Shown: piece after piece, positions 16,320 through 24,446 of the stretch | Layout: every line of letters begins with the position of its first letter | How positions within the stretch are numbered: position 1 is the stretch's first letter | Assembly: GCF_003635045.1 (NCBI RefSeq) | Contig: NZ_RBXT01000001.1 | Span: 2,604,001-2,668,000, forward strand | DNA from: Terracoccus luteus | GTDB lineage: Bacteria; Actinomycetota; Actinomycetes; Actinomycetales; Dermatophilaceae | Direction: 5' to 3' | Length of the DNA: 64,000 nt | Program-made: the position numbers and the translations under genes | The notes under the pieces: model-generated | The model's database searches: none | What the model was told of the DNA's origin: nothing | The model's input: the letters and a program-made list of their open reading frames with translations, nothing else

Positions 16320-16325
16320 ACTGTA
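16320..16325 (-). promoter_or_regulatory. Candidate -10 element for the aspS leader
   Basis: TACAGT on the minus strand is a good -10. It would start transcription near 16313, giving a leader of about 140 nt, right for an ultrashort-stem-I T-box. The -35 is weak: TTGCGG lies upstream with a 19-bp spacer. Confidence 0.4.
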
Positions 16326-16416
16326 GGCCCCCGGCCCGCCACCGCCGCAACCCGATTCGACCGACCGGCCGAGCGCGACGAGATACCTCGAACCGGATGC
16401 CGGCCGAGCGGGTCCG

Positions 16417-17613
16417 TCAGTCGAAGTGGACGTCGAGCCCCAGCAGCGGGAAGACGGCGCTGCGGGTGGCCATGACGGCGCGGTCGACCTCGTTGGCCGG
16501 GTCGTAGCCCATGTCCCACGAGCGCCACCACAGCGGGCCGTCCTCCGTGGTGAGGTCGCCCATGCGCCCCGGACCGGGGCGGCCGGTGACGTGCTCGACG
16601 TACTCGCTCCACTCCGCGGGCACGGGCACCGAGACGGCGACCGGCTGGTGCGCGGCGATGGCCGTCAGGTGGGTCCACGTGCGCGGCACGACGTCGACGA
16701 CCTCGTAGCCGCCCCCGCCGAGAGCGACCCAGCGGCCGCCGCACACCTCGTGGGCGAGCCGGTGCATGGCGTCGGCCGCGGCCCGCTGGGCGTCGACCGT
16801 CACGGCGAAGTGGGCGAGCGGGTCCTCGGCGTGGGTGTCGCACCCGTGCTGGGTGACGAGGACGTCGGGGGCGAAGGCCCGCACGACGGGGCCGGCCACG
16901 GCGTGCACCGCCCGCAGCCACCCGGCATCCGAGACCCCCGGCGGCAGCGAGACGTTGACGACGCTGCCCTCGGCGTCGGGGCCGCCGACGTCGGTGGGCC
17001 AGCCGGTGCCCGGGAAGAGCACCCGGCCCGACTCGTGGACCGAGACGGTGAGCACGCGCGGGTCGTCCCAGAAGATCTTCTCGACGCCGTCGCCGTGGTG
17101 GACGTCGACGTCGACGTACGCGACGCGCTTCGCCCCGTTGTCGAGCAGCCACCGGATGCCGACGGCCGCGTCGTTGTAGACGCAGAACCCGCTCGCGGCG
17201 TCGGCCATGGCGTGGTGCAGGCCGCCGCAGAAGTTGACCGCGTGCTCGGCCTCCCCGCGCCAGACCGCCTGGCAGCTCTCGAGGGTGCCGGTGACGACGC
17301 GGGCGCTGGCCTCGTGCATGCCGGCGAAGGCGGGGTCGTCCTCGGTGCCGAGGCCGTAGCGGGGCTCGGCCCGGGAGGGGTCGGCCGAGGCGGCCCGCAC
17401 CGCCGCGATGTAGTCGGGGTCGTGCACGGTGGCCAGCTGGGCGTCCGTCGCCGGCTCGGCTCCCGTCACCTCCACCCCGTCGGCCGCGAACACCCCGAGC
17501 GCGTCGCAGAGACGGGCCGTGAGGTCGAGGCGGATCGGTGCCATCGGGTGGTGGGGCCCGAAGTCGTACCGGGTGAAGGACTGGTCCCAGACGACTCGGG
17601 CCTGACTTGGCAT
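16417..17613 (-). CDS. acuC: Acetoin utilization-type (AcuC) histone deacetylase-family protein
   Basis: A 398-residue arginase/deacetylase-fold zinc enzyme. The active-site segments are visible: HHAMADAASGFCVYNDAAVG near residue 133, DVDVHHGDGVEKIFW near residue 168, VSLPPGVSDAGW, and the Tyr-containing GGGGYEVVDV near residue 300. AcuC in Bacillus deacetylates acetyl-CoA synthetase and so regulates acetate/acetoin use. A similar acetyl-lysine deacetylase role is likely, but the partner is unknown. It is divergent from the TrkA-type gene with an 85-bp gap. No acetoin genes are nearby. Confidence 0.92.
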   Translation of the reverse strand: MPSQARVVWDQSFTRYDFGPHHPMAPIRLDLTARLCDALGVFAADGVEVTGAEPATDAQLATVHDPDYIAAVRAASADPSRAEPRYGLGTEDDPAFAGMHEASARVVTGTLESCQAVWRGEAEHAVNFCGGLHHAMADAASGFCVYNDAAVGIRWLLDNGAKRVAYVDVDVHHGDGVEKIFWDDPRVLTVSVHESGRVLFPGTGWPTDVGGPDAEGSVVNVSLPPGVSDAGWLRAVHAVAGPVVRAFAPDVLVTQHGCDTHAEDPLAHFAVTVDAQRAAADAMHRLAHEVCGGRWVALGGGGYEVVDVVPRTWTHLTAIAAHQPVAVSVPVPAEWSEYVEHVTGRPGPGRMGDLTTEDGPLWWRSWDMGYDPANEVDRAVMATRSAVFPLLGLDVHFD

Positions 17614-17650
17614 GATGATGACGCTATCGCGTCACACCAGCCTCGACCCC

Positions 17651-17686
17651 ACCCACGACCTCACCCACGACCTCACCCACGACCTC
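17651..17686. repeat. Three tandem copies of a 12-bp unit upstream of the TrkA-type gene
   Basis: ACCCACGACCTC is repeated three times without interruption in the 85-bp gap between divergent acuC and the TrkA-type gene. It ends 12 bp before the trkA start codon and next to its Shine-Dalgarno. Slippage could change promoter/leader spacing in steps of 12 bp, but no such variation can be seen from one sequence. Confidence 0.85.
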
Positions 17687-17698
17687 CAGGAGCGACCC

Positions 17699-18367
17699 AT
17701 GGCCCGCAACCGGCTCTTCGACGACGACGTGCTCGTCATCGGGCTCGGTCGCTTCGGCGCCGCGGTCGCGCTCGAGCTGACCAAGCTCGGTCACCGGGTC
17801 GTCGCGGTCGAGCGCGACAACGCGATCGCCGAGAGCTACGTCAACAAGGTGGCCAAGGTCGTGCACGCCGACATGGCCCAGTCGACGGCTCTCGACATGA
17901 TCCGCAGCGCCGAGCCGAAGATCGCCATCGTCGGCATCGGCTCCTCGGTCGAGTCGTCGGTGCTGGCGGCGGCCAACCTCGTCGACGCCGAGGTCCCCTC
18001 GATCTGGGCCAAGGCGCTCACGCCCGAGCACAAGCGCATCCTCACCCGCATCGGGGTGCACCACGTCATCTCCCCCGAGGCCGACTCCGGCCGGCGCGTG
18101 GCCCACCTCGTCAACGGCAAGATGCTCGACTACATCGAGTTCGACGACGGGTTCGCCATCGTCAAGCTCAAGCCGCCGAGCGAGGCCATCGGCTTCACGC
18201 TGGAGCAGAGCCAGATCCGCCGCAAGTACGGCGTGACCGTCGTCGGGGTCAAGGCGCCCGGCGAGGACTTCACCTACGCCGTACCGGCGACGAAGATCTC
18301 GCAGCACCACATGCTCATCGTCAGCGGCCCCGTCGAGCTCATCGAACGGTTCGCCGCCCGGCCCTGA
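17699..18367 (+). CDS. TrkA-family potassium uptake regulatory protein (RCK domain)
   Basis: A 222-residue cytoplasmic protein with a TrkA-N/RCK domain (about residues 8-125, nucleotide motif VIGLGRFGAAVALELTKLG) and a TrkA-C domain (about 140-222). These proteins bind NAD(H), ATP or cyclic nucleotides and gate Trk/Ktr potassium channels. The start is ATG 17699 (MARNRLFDDD), which follows AGGAG by six bases; an earlier in-frame ATG at 17612 would translate the tandem 12-bp repeat as DLTH units and overlap acuC. The membrane partner is not in the window. Confidence 0.93.
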   Translation: MARNRLFDDDVLVIGLGRFGAAVALELTKLGHRVVAVERDNAIAESYVNKVAKVVHADMAQSTALDMIRSAEPKIAIVGIGSSVESSVLAAANLVDAEVPSIWAKALTPEHKRILTRIGVHHVISPEADSGRRVAHLVNGKMLDYIEFDDGFAIVKLKPPSEAIGFTLEQSQIRRKYGVTVVGVKAPGEDFTYAVPATKISQHHMLIVSGPVELIERFAARP

Positions 18368-18414
18368 CCGGGCGCGGGGCTGTCGGGGGCTGTCGGGAAC
18401 CGCGGGCCCGCCCC

Positions 18415-19020
18415 TCAGAAGCGCGGGTGCGGGCCGACGTCCTGGCCGAGCGGGAGGACCATGGCGAGCTCCTCCTCGCCGTCCTCCTCGCTGACGACGC
18501 CCATCGGGCGGCGGTAGTCGGTGGGCAGGAAGCCCATGCCGCTCGCGAAGGCGACGGCGCGGCCGTTCTCGGTGCCGACCCAGTAGACGACGTGGCTGCG
18601 GCCGCTGTCACGGGCGTGCTGCGCGGCCTCCTTGACGAGGCGGGTGGCGACGCCGGACCCACGGGTCGAGGGCCGCACCCAGAGCCCGAAGATCTCCGCG
18701 ACCTCGGCGGACTCGTCCGACCCGTCAGAGGGGGCCGCGTCAGCGGCGTCAGCGGCGTCGTTCGCGTCGTCCGCGTCGGGGTTCGTCGGCGTCGTCTTGG
18801 CAGACCCGATGCTCAGCACCCCGACGGCCTCGTCACCGCGCTCGGCGACGAGCCGCTCCGAACGGGTCATGCGGTCGCGCCAGAGGTCGTCGTCGAACGC
18901 CTCCTCCTCGCCCGCGGTCGCCGCGAAGGCCTCGGGTGACTCGCGCAGGGCCGCCAGCCGGACGGCCTTGTACTCCTGCCAGTCGTCCTCGCCGAGACGG
19001 CGCACGGTGATGTCGCTCAT
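18415..19020 (-). CDS. GNAT-family N-acetyltransferase with Asp/Ala-rich insertion
   Basis: A 201-residue acetyltransferase. The fold reads ITVRRLGEDDWQEYKAVRLAALRESPEAF at the N-terminus and carries the acetyl-CoA loop VRPSTRGSGVATRLVKEA near residue 125, followed by NGRAVAFASGMGFLP. Between the third and fourth strands is a roughly 30-residue low-complexity acidic insert (DADDANDAADAADAAP) encoded by short GCGTCAGCG-type repeats. The substrate is not known. The start at 19020 (MSDITVR) is preferred over an upstream reading because the domain begins there. It is convergent with the TrkA-type gene. Confidence 0.85.
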   Translation of the reverse strand: MSDITVRRLGEDDWQEYKAVRLAALRESPEAFAATAGEEEAFDDDLWRDRMTRSERLVAERGDEAVGVLSIGSAKTTPTNPDADDANDAADAADAAPSDGSDESAEVAEIFGLWVRPSTRGSGVATRLVKEAAQHARDSGRSHVVYWVGTENGRAVAFASGMGFLPTDYRRPMGVVSEEDGEEELAMVLPLGQDVGPHPRF

Positions 19021-19132
19021 GGGTAAACCTTGGCATGCGGTCGGTTCGGACGCACCCGCGGCCCGAGGGGTGTCACCGGATCGTCGCCGGGACGTCACCG
19101 TCCCCTCGCCGACACCGCCCAGACGCCGCCGC

Positions 19133-19939
19133 TCAGGCCGTGCCGGACGCCAGCTGCCGCGACCGGGCCGCTGCCGCCTCGATGGCCGTGACGAAGGCCG
19201 CCCGCACCTTGTGGTCGTCGAGCTGACGCAGCGCCGCGACCGTCGTGCCGCCCGGCGAGCTCACCTGCTCGCGCAGCACCGTCGGGTGCTCGCGGGTCTC
19301 CTTGAGCATCGTCGCGGCGCCGTAGAGCGTCTGCACGACGAGCTCGGTCGAGGTGGCGCGCGGCAGGCCGAGCACGACGCCCGCCTCGATCATCGCCTCG
19401 ACGACGTAGAAGACGTAGGCCGGGCCGCTGCCGCTGATCGCGGTGACGGCGTCGAGATGCTTCTCGGCCAGGCGCACGACCCGGCCGCACGAGCTGAGCA
19501 GCTGCTCGGCCTCGGCCAGGTGGTCGTCGGTGCAGTGGCTGCCGGGGGCGATGGCGGCCATCCCCTGGTCGACGAGCGCGGGCGTGTTCGGCATGACGCG
19601 CACGACCGAGGTCCCCTCGGGCAGCCGCGACTCGACGAAGGCCGTCGTGATGCCGGCCGCGAGCGACACGACGACGGCGTCGGGGCCGACGTGGTCGCGG
19701 ACCTCGTCGAGCAGCCCCTCCATGTCCTGCGGCTTGACGCACAGCACCACGGTCTGGGCCGCGGCGGCCGCCTCGGCGTTGCCGAGCGAACGCACGCCGT
19801 GGCGCTCGACGAGCTCGGCCACCCGCTGGGGGTTGCGTCCGGTGACGACGATGTCACCGGCATCCCGCCCCGACCGCAGCAGTCCCGAGAGCAGCGTCTC
19901 GCCCATGACCCCGGCGCCGAGGATCGCGGTGACCGTCAC
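19133..19939 (-). CDS. proC: Pyrroline-5-carboxylate reductase
   Basis: A 268-residue enzyme that reduces pyrroline-5-carboxylate to proline, the last step of proline synthesis. It has the NADPH-binding start ILGAGVMGETLLSGLLRSG, the motif VVSLAAGITT, and the conserved SGSGPAYVFYVVEAM near residue 163 with the family C-terminal SSPGGTTVAALRQLDDH. It starts 3 bases after the stop of the proline dehydrogenase gene, so synthesis and breakdown enzymes share a transcript. Confidence 0.96.
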   Translation of the reverse strand: MTVTAILGAGVMGETLLSGLLRSGRDAGDIVVTGRNPQRVAELVERHGVRSLGNAEAAAAAQTVVLCVKPQDMEGLLDEVRDHVGPDAVVVSLAAGITTAFVESRLPEGTSVVRVMPNTPALVDQGMAAIAPGSHCTDDHLAEAEQLLSSCGRVVRLAEKHLDAVTAISGSGPAYVFYVVEAMIEAGVVLGLPRATSTELVVQTLYGAATMLKETREHPTVLREQVSSPGGTTVAALRQLDDHKVRAAFVTAIEAAAARSRQLASGTA

Positions 19940-19942
19940 GGC

Positions 19943-20893
19943 TCAGCCCTTGGTCGCGACGCCGCGCAGGAAGAACATGACGTTGGCCGGGCGCTCCGCC
20001 ATGCGGCGCATGAGGTAGCCGTACCACTCCTGGCCGTAGGGGATGTACACGCGCAGCTGGTCACCGCGGTCGGCGATGCGCTTCTGCTCGTCGGGCCGGA
20101 TGCCGTAGAGCATCTGGTACTCGAACGAGCGGGGGTCGCGCCCGGCCTGGCCAGCGAGCGCCCCGGCGATCTCGATGAGGCGGGGGTCGTGGGAGGCGAC
20201 CATCGGGTAGCCCTCGCCCTGCATGAGCACCTTGAGGCAGCGGACGTAGCTCTTGTCGACCTCGGCGCCCGACTGGAAGGCGACCGACTCCGGCTCCTTG
20301 TAGGCGCCCTTGCACAGCCGCACGCGCGACCCGGCGTACGCGAGGTCGCGGCAGTCGGCCTCGGTGCGGTGCAGGTACGACTGCAGGACGGCCCCGACGA
20401 ACGGGAAGTCGGCGCGCAGCTCGCGCAGCGCCTCCAGCGTGCGGTCGGTCGTCGTGTGGTCCTCCATGTCGAGGGTCACCGTCGTGCCGGCATCCTTCGC
20501 GAGGGTGCAGATCTCGCGGGCGTGGTCGAGGGCGACGGCGTTGCCGTCGCCGGGCAGCGCCTGCCCGAGCGCGCTCAGCTTGAGCGACACCTCGACGGTG
20601 CCGCCCTCGGTGAGGCCCTGGTCGCGCAGCGCGGTGAGCAGGCCCACGTAGGCGTCGCGGGTGTGCCGCGCCTGGGCGAGGTCGAGGGTGTCCTCGCCGA
20701 GGTAGTCGATGGTCGACAGGCGCCCGGAGGCGGAGATCTCGGCCGCAGCGCCCACGACGTCGGCGCGCTCGGCGCCGGGCACGAACCGCCGGACGACCGC
20801 CCGCGACACGGGGGCCTTCTCGACGACGTCTCGGATGCGTTCCTGCTTGCTCAGCTGCAGGAGCGAGTTGCGCAGCAGGTCGCTGGCGTCCAC
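19943..20893 (-). CDS. putA: Proline dehydrogenase (monofunctional)
   Basis: A 316-residue FAD-dependent TIM-barrel enzyme that oxidises proline to pyrroline-5-carboxylate and feeds electrons to the quinone pool. It matches the short monofunctional PRODH class, with SLKLSALGQAL, VTLDMEDHTTTD, the segment RVRLCKGAYKEPESVAFQ, and the C-terminal substrate-binding block around YIPYGQEWYGYLMRRMAERP. There is no P5C dehydrogenase domain or gene alongside. Its product is the substrate of the adjacent ProC, so the pair could run a proline/P5C redox cycle. Confidence 0.94.
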   Translation of the reverse strand: MDASDLLRNSLLQLSKQERIRDVVEKAPVSRAVVRRFVPGAERADVVGAAAEISASGRLSTIDYLGEDTLDLAQARHTRDAYVGLLTALRDQGLTEGGTVEVSLKLSALGQALPGDGNAVALDHAREICTLAKDAGTTVTLDMEDHTTTDRTLEALRELRADFPFVGAVLQSYLHRTEADCRDLAYAGSRVRLCKGAYKEPESVAFQSGAEVDKSYVRCLKVLMQGEGYPMVASHDPRLIEIAGALAGQAGRDPRSFEYQMLYGIRPDEQKRIADRGDQLRVYIPYGQEWYGYLMRRMAERPANVMFFLRGVATKG

Positions 20894-20963
20894 GGGGTCC
20901 TCCGTCGGTCTCGGGGTGCTCGCTCGAATCTACCTCCGTCGGCGGGCGGCTCAGGACGTGGGA

Positions 20964-20969
20964 CACAAT
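20964..20969 (+). promoter_or_regulatory. Candidate -10 for a leaderless start of the mycothiol-type isomerase gene
   Basis: CACAAT ends 7 bases before the ATG at 20977, the distance expected if transcription begins at the start codon. It overlaps an alternative ATG at 20968, which supports the later one. No clear -35 is present. Confidence 0.35.
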
Positions 20970-20976
20970 GGCGCCC

Positions 20977-21810
20977 ATGCGCCTGCCAGCGGAGCCCGGC
21001 CTCGACGAGCTCGGCGACGGTATCGGCGCCGCGGCCACCGTGCTGCGGGCCAACGCGGGGGCCGCCGGCCTCGACGCCCCGGTGCCGACCTGCCCCGGCT
21101 GGACCGTGCGCGACCTCGTCGCCCACGTCGGCGTCGTGCACCGCTACGCCACCCGCGTCGTCTCGGGCGGGCGTCCCGACGTGACCGAGGCGCCCGCCGC
21201 CGCGGACGACGACCTGCTCGGCTGGTTCGACGACGGCGCCACGGCCCTGCTGCAGGCGCTCGCCGACGCCCCCGACGACCTCGACGCGCCGGTGTTCCTC
21301 GAGAACGCGCCCGCCCCGCGCCGGTACTGGGTGCGCCGCCAGTGTCACGAGACGTCGGTGCACGCCGTCGACGCCCTCGCCGCGCGCCTCGGCCGGGCGC
21401 CCCGCCCGGAGGAGACGTGGCTGCGGCCCGCTCTCGCCCTCGACGGGGTCGACGAGCTGCTGCGTGGCTTCGTGCCCCGTCCGACGTCGACGACGGTGCA
21501 GGTCCCCCGGCCCACGACCGTGCTCGTGCGGCCGATCGCCGCGGCTCCGTCGAGAGACGACCAGACGGGTCGGACGCCGGTGCGCTGGGTCGTGCGGGCC
21601 CGCCAGGACGCGCCCACCGACGTCGAGGTGCAGACGGCCGACGACGCGGCCTGGTGCGAGGACGTCGTGGCCGACCACGTGCTCGAGGCTCCTGCCGTCG
21701 AGCTGTACCTGCGCCTCTGGGGTCGGGCGACGCCCGTCGGGGCCGACGCGGCGGACGGGCCCGACGGCGCCGCGCGCTGGTGGACCGAGCACGTCGAGGT
21801 GCGGCCGTGA
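20977..21810 (+). CDS. Maleylpyruvate isomerase / mycothiol-dependent enzyme-family protein
   Basis: A 277-residue protein of the TIGR03083 family: an N-terminal DinB-like mycothiol-binding helical domain (GWTVRDLVAHVGVVHRYATRV near residue 45, with the metal-ligand His) and a smaller C-terminal SCP2-like domain. Members use mycothiol for isomerisation or conjugation; the substrate here is unknown. An upstream ATG at 20968 is possible; I prefer 20977 from -10 spacing. It is the first gene of a five-gene unit and its last bases overlap the GTG of the flavin oxidase gene. Confidence 0.82.
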   Translation: MRLPAEPGLDELGDGIGAAATVLRANAGAAGLDAPVPTCPGWTVRDLVAHVGVVHRYATRVVSGGRPDVTEAPAAADDDLLGWFDDGATALLQALADAPDDLDAPVFLENAPAPRRYWVRRQCHETSVHAVDALAARLGRAPRPEETWLRPALALDGVDELLRGFVPRPTSTTVQVPRPTTVLVRPIAAAPSRDDQTGRTPVRWVVRARQDAPTDVEVQTADDAAWCEDVVADHVLEAPAVELYLRLWGRATPVGADAADGPDGAARWWTEHVEVRP

Positions 21811-23123
21811 GCGGTTTCGGGCGCGCGGCCCAGGCGGCCGTGTACCGCGCCGGCGTCACCGGTCGCCGGCCGCTCGTGCCCACCGACGGGCACCGGCTCG
21901 AGGCGGCGGCCCGTCCGCACCTCTCGCGCCGGGCCCGCGCCTACGTCGACGGCTCGGCCGGCGCTGAGGCCACCGCCCGCGCCAACCTCGCCGCCTTCGA
22001 CCGCCACCGCGTCGTCCCGCGCGTGCTCGCCGGCCACGGCGGCGCAGACACGTCCGTCGAGCTGTTCGGGCGCCGGCATCCGAGCCCGTTGCTCACGGCC
22101 CCGATGGGGGTGCTGTCGCTGGCCCACCGCGACGCCGACGTCGGGCTGGCCCGCGGGGCCGCCGCGCAGGGCGTCACCCACGTCATCAGCACGCAGGCGT
22201 CGGTGCCGATGGAGCAGATCGTGGCCCGTGCCCCGTCGGACGCCGGCCACTGGTACCAACTGTACTGGAGCCGCGACGAGGACCTCGCCGAGAGCCTCGT
22301 CCGGCGCGCGGAGGCGTGCGGCAGCGAGGCGGTCGTCGTCACCCTCGACACCGGCCACCTTGCGTGGCGGCCACGCGACCTCGACCTCGGGCACCTGCCG
22401 TTCGCGCGGGGCGAGGGCATCGCCCAGTACACGTCCGACCCGGTGTTCCGACGGCTCGTGCAGCAGCGGATGGCGGCGGCCGGCCGGGACACCGGCGGCG
22501 ACGCCGGCAGCGACGGGCGGACCCGCCCGACACCGGCCGCCGTCGCCGCGCTCGTGTCGATGAGCCGGCGGCACCCGGGGGCGACCGCGGCGAACCTGCG
22601 CTCGCCGGAGCCCCGGGCCGCGGTGCAGACCTTCCTCGACGTCTTCTCGCGACCCGACCTCTCGTGGGCCGACCTCCCCCGGCTGCGACGCATGACGAGC
22701 CTGCCGGTCGTCGTCAAGGGGGTGCTGCACCCCGACGACGCCCGCCGGGCGGTCGACCTCGGCGTCGACGGCATACAGGTGTCGAACCACGGCGGGCGGC
22801 AGGTCGACCGGTCGGTCGCGGCGCTCGACGCGCTGCCCGCGGTCGTGGCGGCGGTACGCGCGGCGGGTTCGCAGGTGCCCGTGCTCTTCGACAGCGGGAT
22901 CCGTTGCGGCGCCGACGTGTTCGTCGCCCTCTGCCTCGGCGCCACGGCCGTCGCGGTCGGGCGACCGCTGTTCCACGGCCTCGCCATCGCGGGCGCCGAC
23001 GGCGTGTCCGAGGTGCTGCGCAACCTGCGGGCCGAGCTCGACCTCATGATGTCCCTCACCGGCTGCGCGAGCCCGGCCGACCTCACCCCCGACCGCCTGA
23101 GCAGGAGTGGCGATGACCACTGA
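21807..23123 (+). CDS. FMN-dependent alpha-hydroxy-acid dehydrogenase/oxidase (lactate oxidase-like)
   Basis: A 438-residue TIM-barrel flavoenzyme of the L-lactate oxidase / lactate 2-monooxygenase / glycolate oxidase family. FMN and substrate residues lie in TAPMGVLSLAHRDADVGLARGA, the active-site QVSNHGGRQVDRSVAALDALP near residue 323 (His base and Arg), and DSGIRCGADVFVALCLGATAV near residue 362. The length and a roughly 60-residue insertion (about 200-270) fit lactate 2-monooxygenase-like members. It begins at GTG in a 4-nt overlap with the upstream stop and is translationally coupled. The acid it oxidises cannot be deduced. Confidence 0.88.
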   Translation: MSGFGRAAQAAVYRAGVTGRRPLVPTDGHRLEAAARPHLSRRARAYVDGSAGAEATARANLAAFDRHRVVPRVLAGHGGADTSVELFGRRHPSPLLTAPMGVLSLAHRDADVGLARGAAAQGVTHVISTQASVPMEQIVARAPSDAGHWYQLYWSRDEDLAESLVRRAEACGSEAVVVTLDTGHLAWRPRDLDLGHLPFARGEGIAQYTSDPVFRRLVQQRMAAAGRDTGGDAGSDGRTRPTPAAVAALVSMSRRHPGATAANLRSPEPRAAVQTFLDVFSRPDLSWADLPRLRRMTSLPVVVKGVLHPDDARRAVDLGVDGIQVSNHGGRQVDRSVAALDALPAVVAAVRAAGSQVPVLFDSGIRCGADVFVALCLGATAVAVGRPLFHGLAIAGADGVSEVLRNLRAELDLMMSLTGCASPADLTPDRLSRSGDDH

Positions 23124-23472
23124 CGACCGCGCGAGCGGACCCACCCCGGCCCCGACGGCCGACGTCACCGAGCTCGCCGACCTGCGGGTCGTCGTCGACC
23201 GCATCGAGGGTCGCTCGGTGTGCGGGCTGTCGGTCGGCGACCACCTCACGGTGACGCGGTCGAGCCAGCTGCGCCTGCCCGAGGGCGGCCACTTCTGCAT
23301 GTACGCCCTCGCAGCGCTGCTGCCGCTGCTGCCGGCCAAGCAGCGCGCCCTCGCGGACGGCGACTGGCTGGCCCGCGACTGCGAGGTGGCCTGCCCCGAC
23401 CCGCAGGAACGGCTCGTCATGCGCATCGAGGCCGGACCCGTGCACCGCCTCGCCACGGACGAGCTGACGTGA
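23113..23472 (+). CDS. TIGR04076-family small protein
   Basis: A 119-residue protein. From residue 25 the pattern VVVDRIEGRSVCGLSVGDHLTV and LPEGGHFCMYALAALLPLLPAKQ fits the TIGR04076 family, small Cys-containing proteins often found beside oxidoreductases; no function is established. The ATG at 23113 follows AGGAG by five bases; the gene overlaps the end of the flavin oxidase by 11 nt. The Cys residues (CGL, CMY, CEVAC) could bind metal or act in redox transfer, but this is speculation. Confidence 0.65.
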   Translation: MTTDDRASGPTPAPTADVTELADLRVVVDRIEGRSVCGLSVGDHLTVTRSSQLRLPEGGHFCMYALAALLPLLPAKQRALADGDWLARDCEVACPDPQERLVMRIEAGPVHRLATDELT

Positions 23473-24446
23473 CGCGCGCCCGCGAGGTGACGGTCGCCCT
23501 GCAGACCGACAAGGGCCCGGCCGAGTACGCCACCCTGGCCCGGGCCGCCGAGCAGCTCGGGTTCGACGGCGTCAGCGTCTTCAGCGACCTCGGCTACCAG
23601 TCGCCCGCGCTGGCCCTCGCCACCATCGCCGCCGCCACCAGCCGGGTGCGCATCGGCGCGGCCTGCCAGAACCCGCTGCTCACGCACCCCGTCGAGATCG
23701 CCGCGCAGGCCGCCGCCCTCGCCCTCGCCAGCGACGGCCGCGCCTACGTCGGGCTCGCCCGCGGCGCGTGGCTCGACGGGCTGGGGATCGACACGAGCCG
23801 CCCCCTCGCGCGTCTCGCCGACACCGCGGAGATCGTCACGCGGCTGCTGTCGGGCGACGACTCCGGCTACGAGGGCACGGTGCTGGGCCTGCCCGCCGGG
23901 ACGCGGCTGCGGGTGCCCCTGCCCACGGAGCCACCGCCCCTGCTCGTCGGCACGTGGGGCCGGCGGACGGCCGCGTGGGCCTCGACCTGCGCCGACGAGG
24001 TGAAGATCGGCGGCACCGCGAACCCTGACATGGTGGCCCTCATGGCCGGCTGGCTCGACGGCACCCCGACGCGCGTCGTCGCCGGCGCCGTCACCGTCTG
24101 CGACCGCGACCGGGGGGTGGCGCGGGCCCTCGCCCGGGCCGAGGTCGCCCTCTACCTCGACGTCGTCGCCGGGCTCGACCCCACCGTCGAGGTGCCCGCC
24201 GACGTGCGCTCACGCATCGCCGAGGCGGTGCGCGCCGGCGACGCCGAGACGGCCGGGCGCGCGGTGCCCGACGACCTGCTCGACCGGTTCGCCTTCAGCG
24301 GCACGCCCGCCGACATCGCGGTCCAGGTCGAGGCCCTGTTCGACGCCGGGGCCCACCGGGTCGAGCTGGGCACCCCCCACGGGGTCTCGGCGCTCGACGG
24401 CATCCGGCTGCTCGGTGAGCAGATGCTGCCGCGGGTGACCCGGTGA
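23469..24446 (+). CDS. LLM-class (luciferase-like) F420-dependent oxidoreductase
   Basis: A 325-residue TIM-barrel protein of the bacterial luciferase-like superfamily, the subgroup using F420 in actinobacteria. Visible are LGFDGVSVFSDLGYQSPALALATIAAATSRVRIGAACQ at residues 25-65 and ALASDGRAYVGLARGAW near residue 90, the region that carries the cofactor phosphate. The substrate is unknown. The GTG start overlaps the TIGR04076 gene by 4 nt and the end overlaps the DUF885 gene by 4 nt. An alternative GTG six codons later is possible. Confidence 0.85.
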   Translation: MTRAREVTVALQTDKGPAEYATLARAAEQLGFDGVSVFSDLGYQSPALALATIAAATSRVRIGAACQNPLLTHPVEIAAQAAALALASDGRAYVGLARGAWLDGLGIDTSRPLARLADTAEIVTRLLSGDDSGYEGTVLGLPAGTRLRVPLPTEPPPLLVGTWGRRTAAWASTCADEVKIGGTANPDMVALMAGWLDGTPTRVVAGAVTVCDRDRGVARALARAEVALYLDVVAGLDPTVEVPADVRSRIAEAVRAGDAETAGRAVPDDLLDRFAFSGTPADIAVQVEALFDAGAHRVELGTPHGVSALDGIRLLGEQMLPRVTR

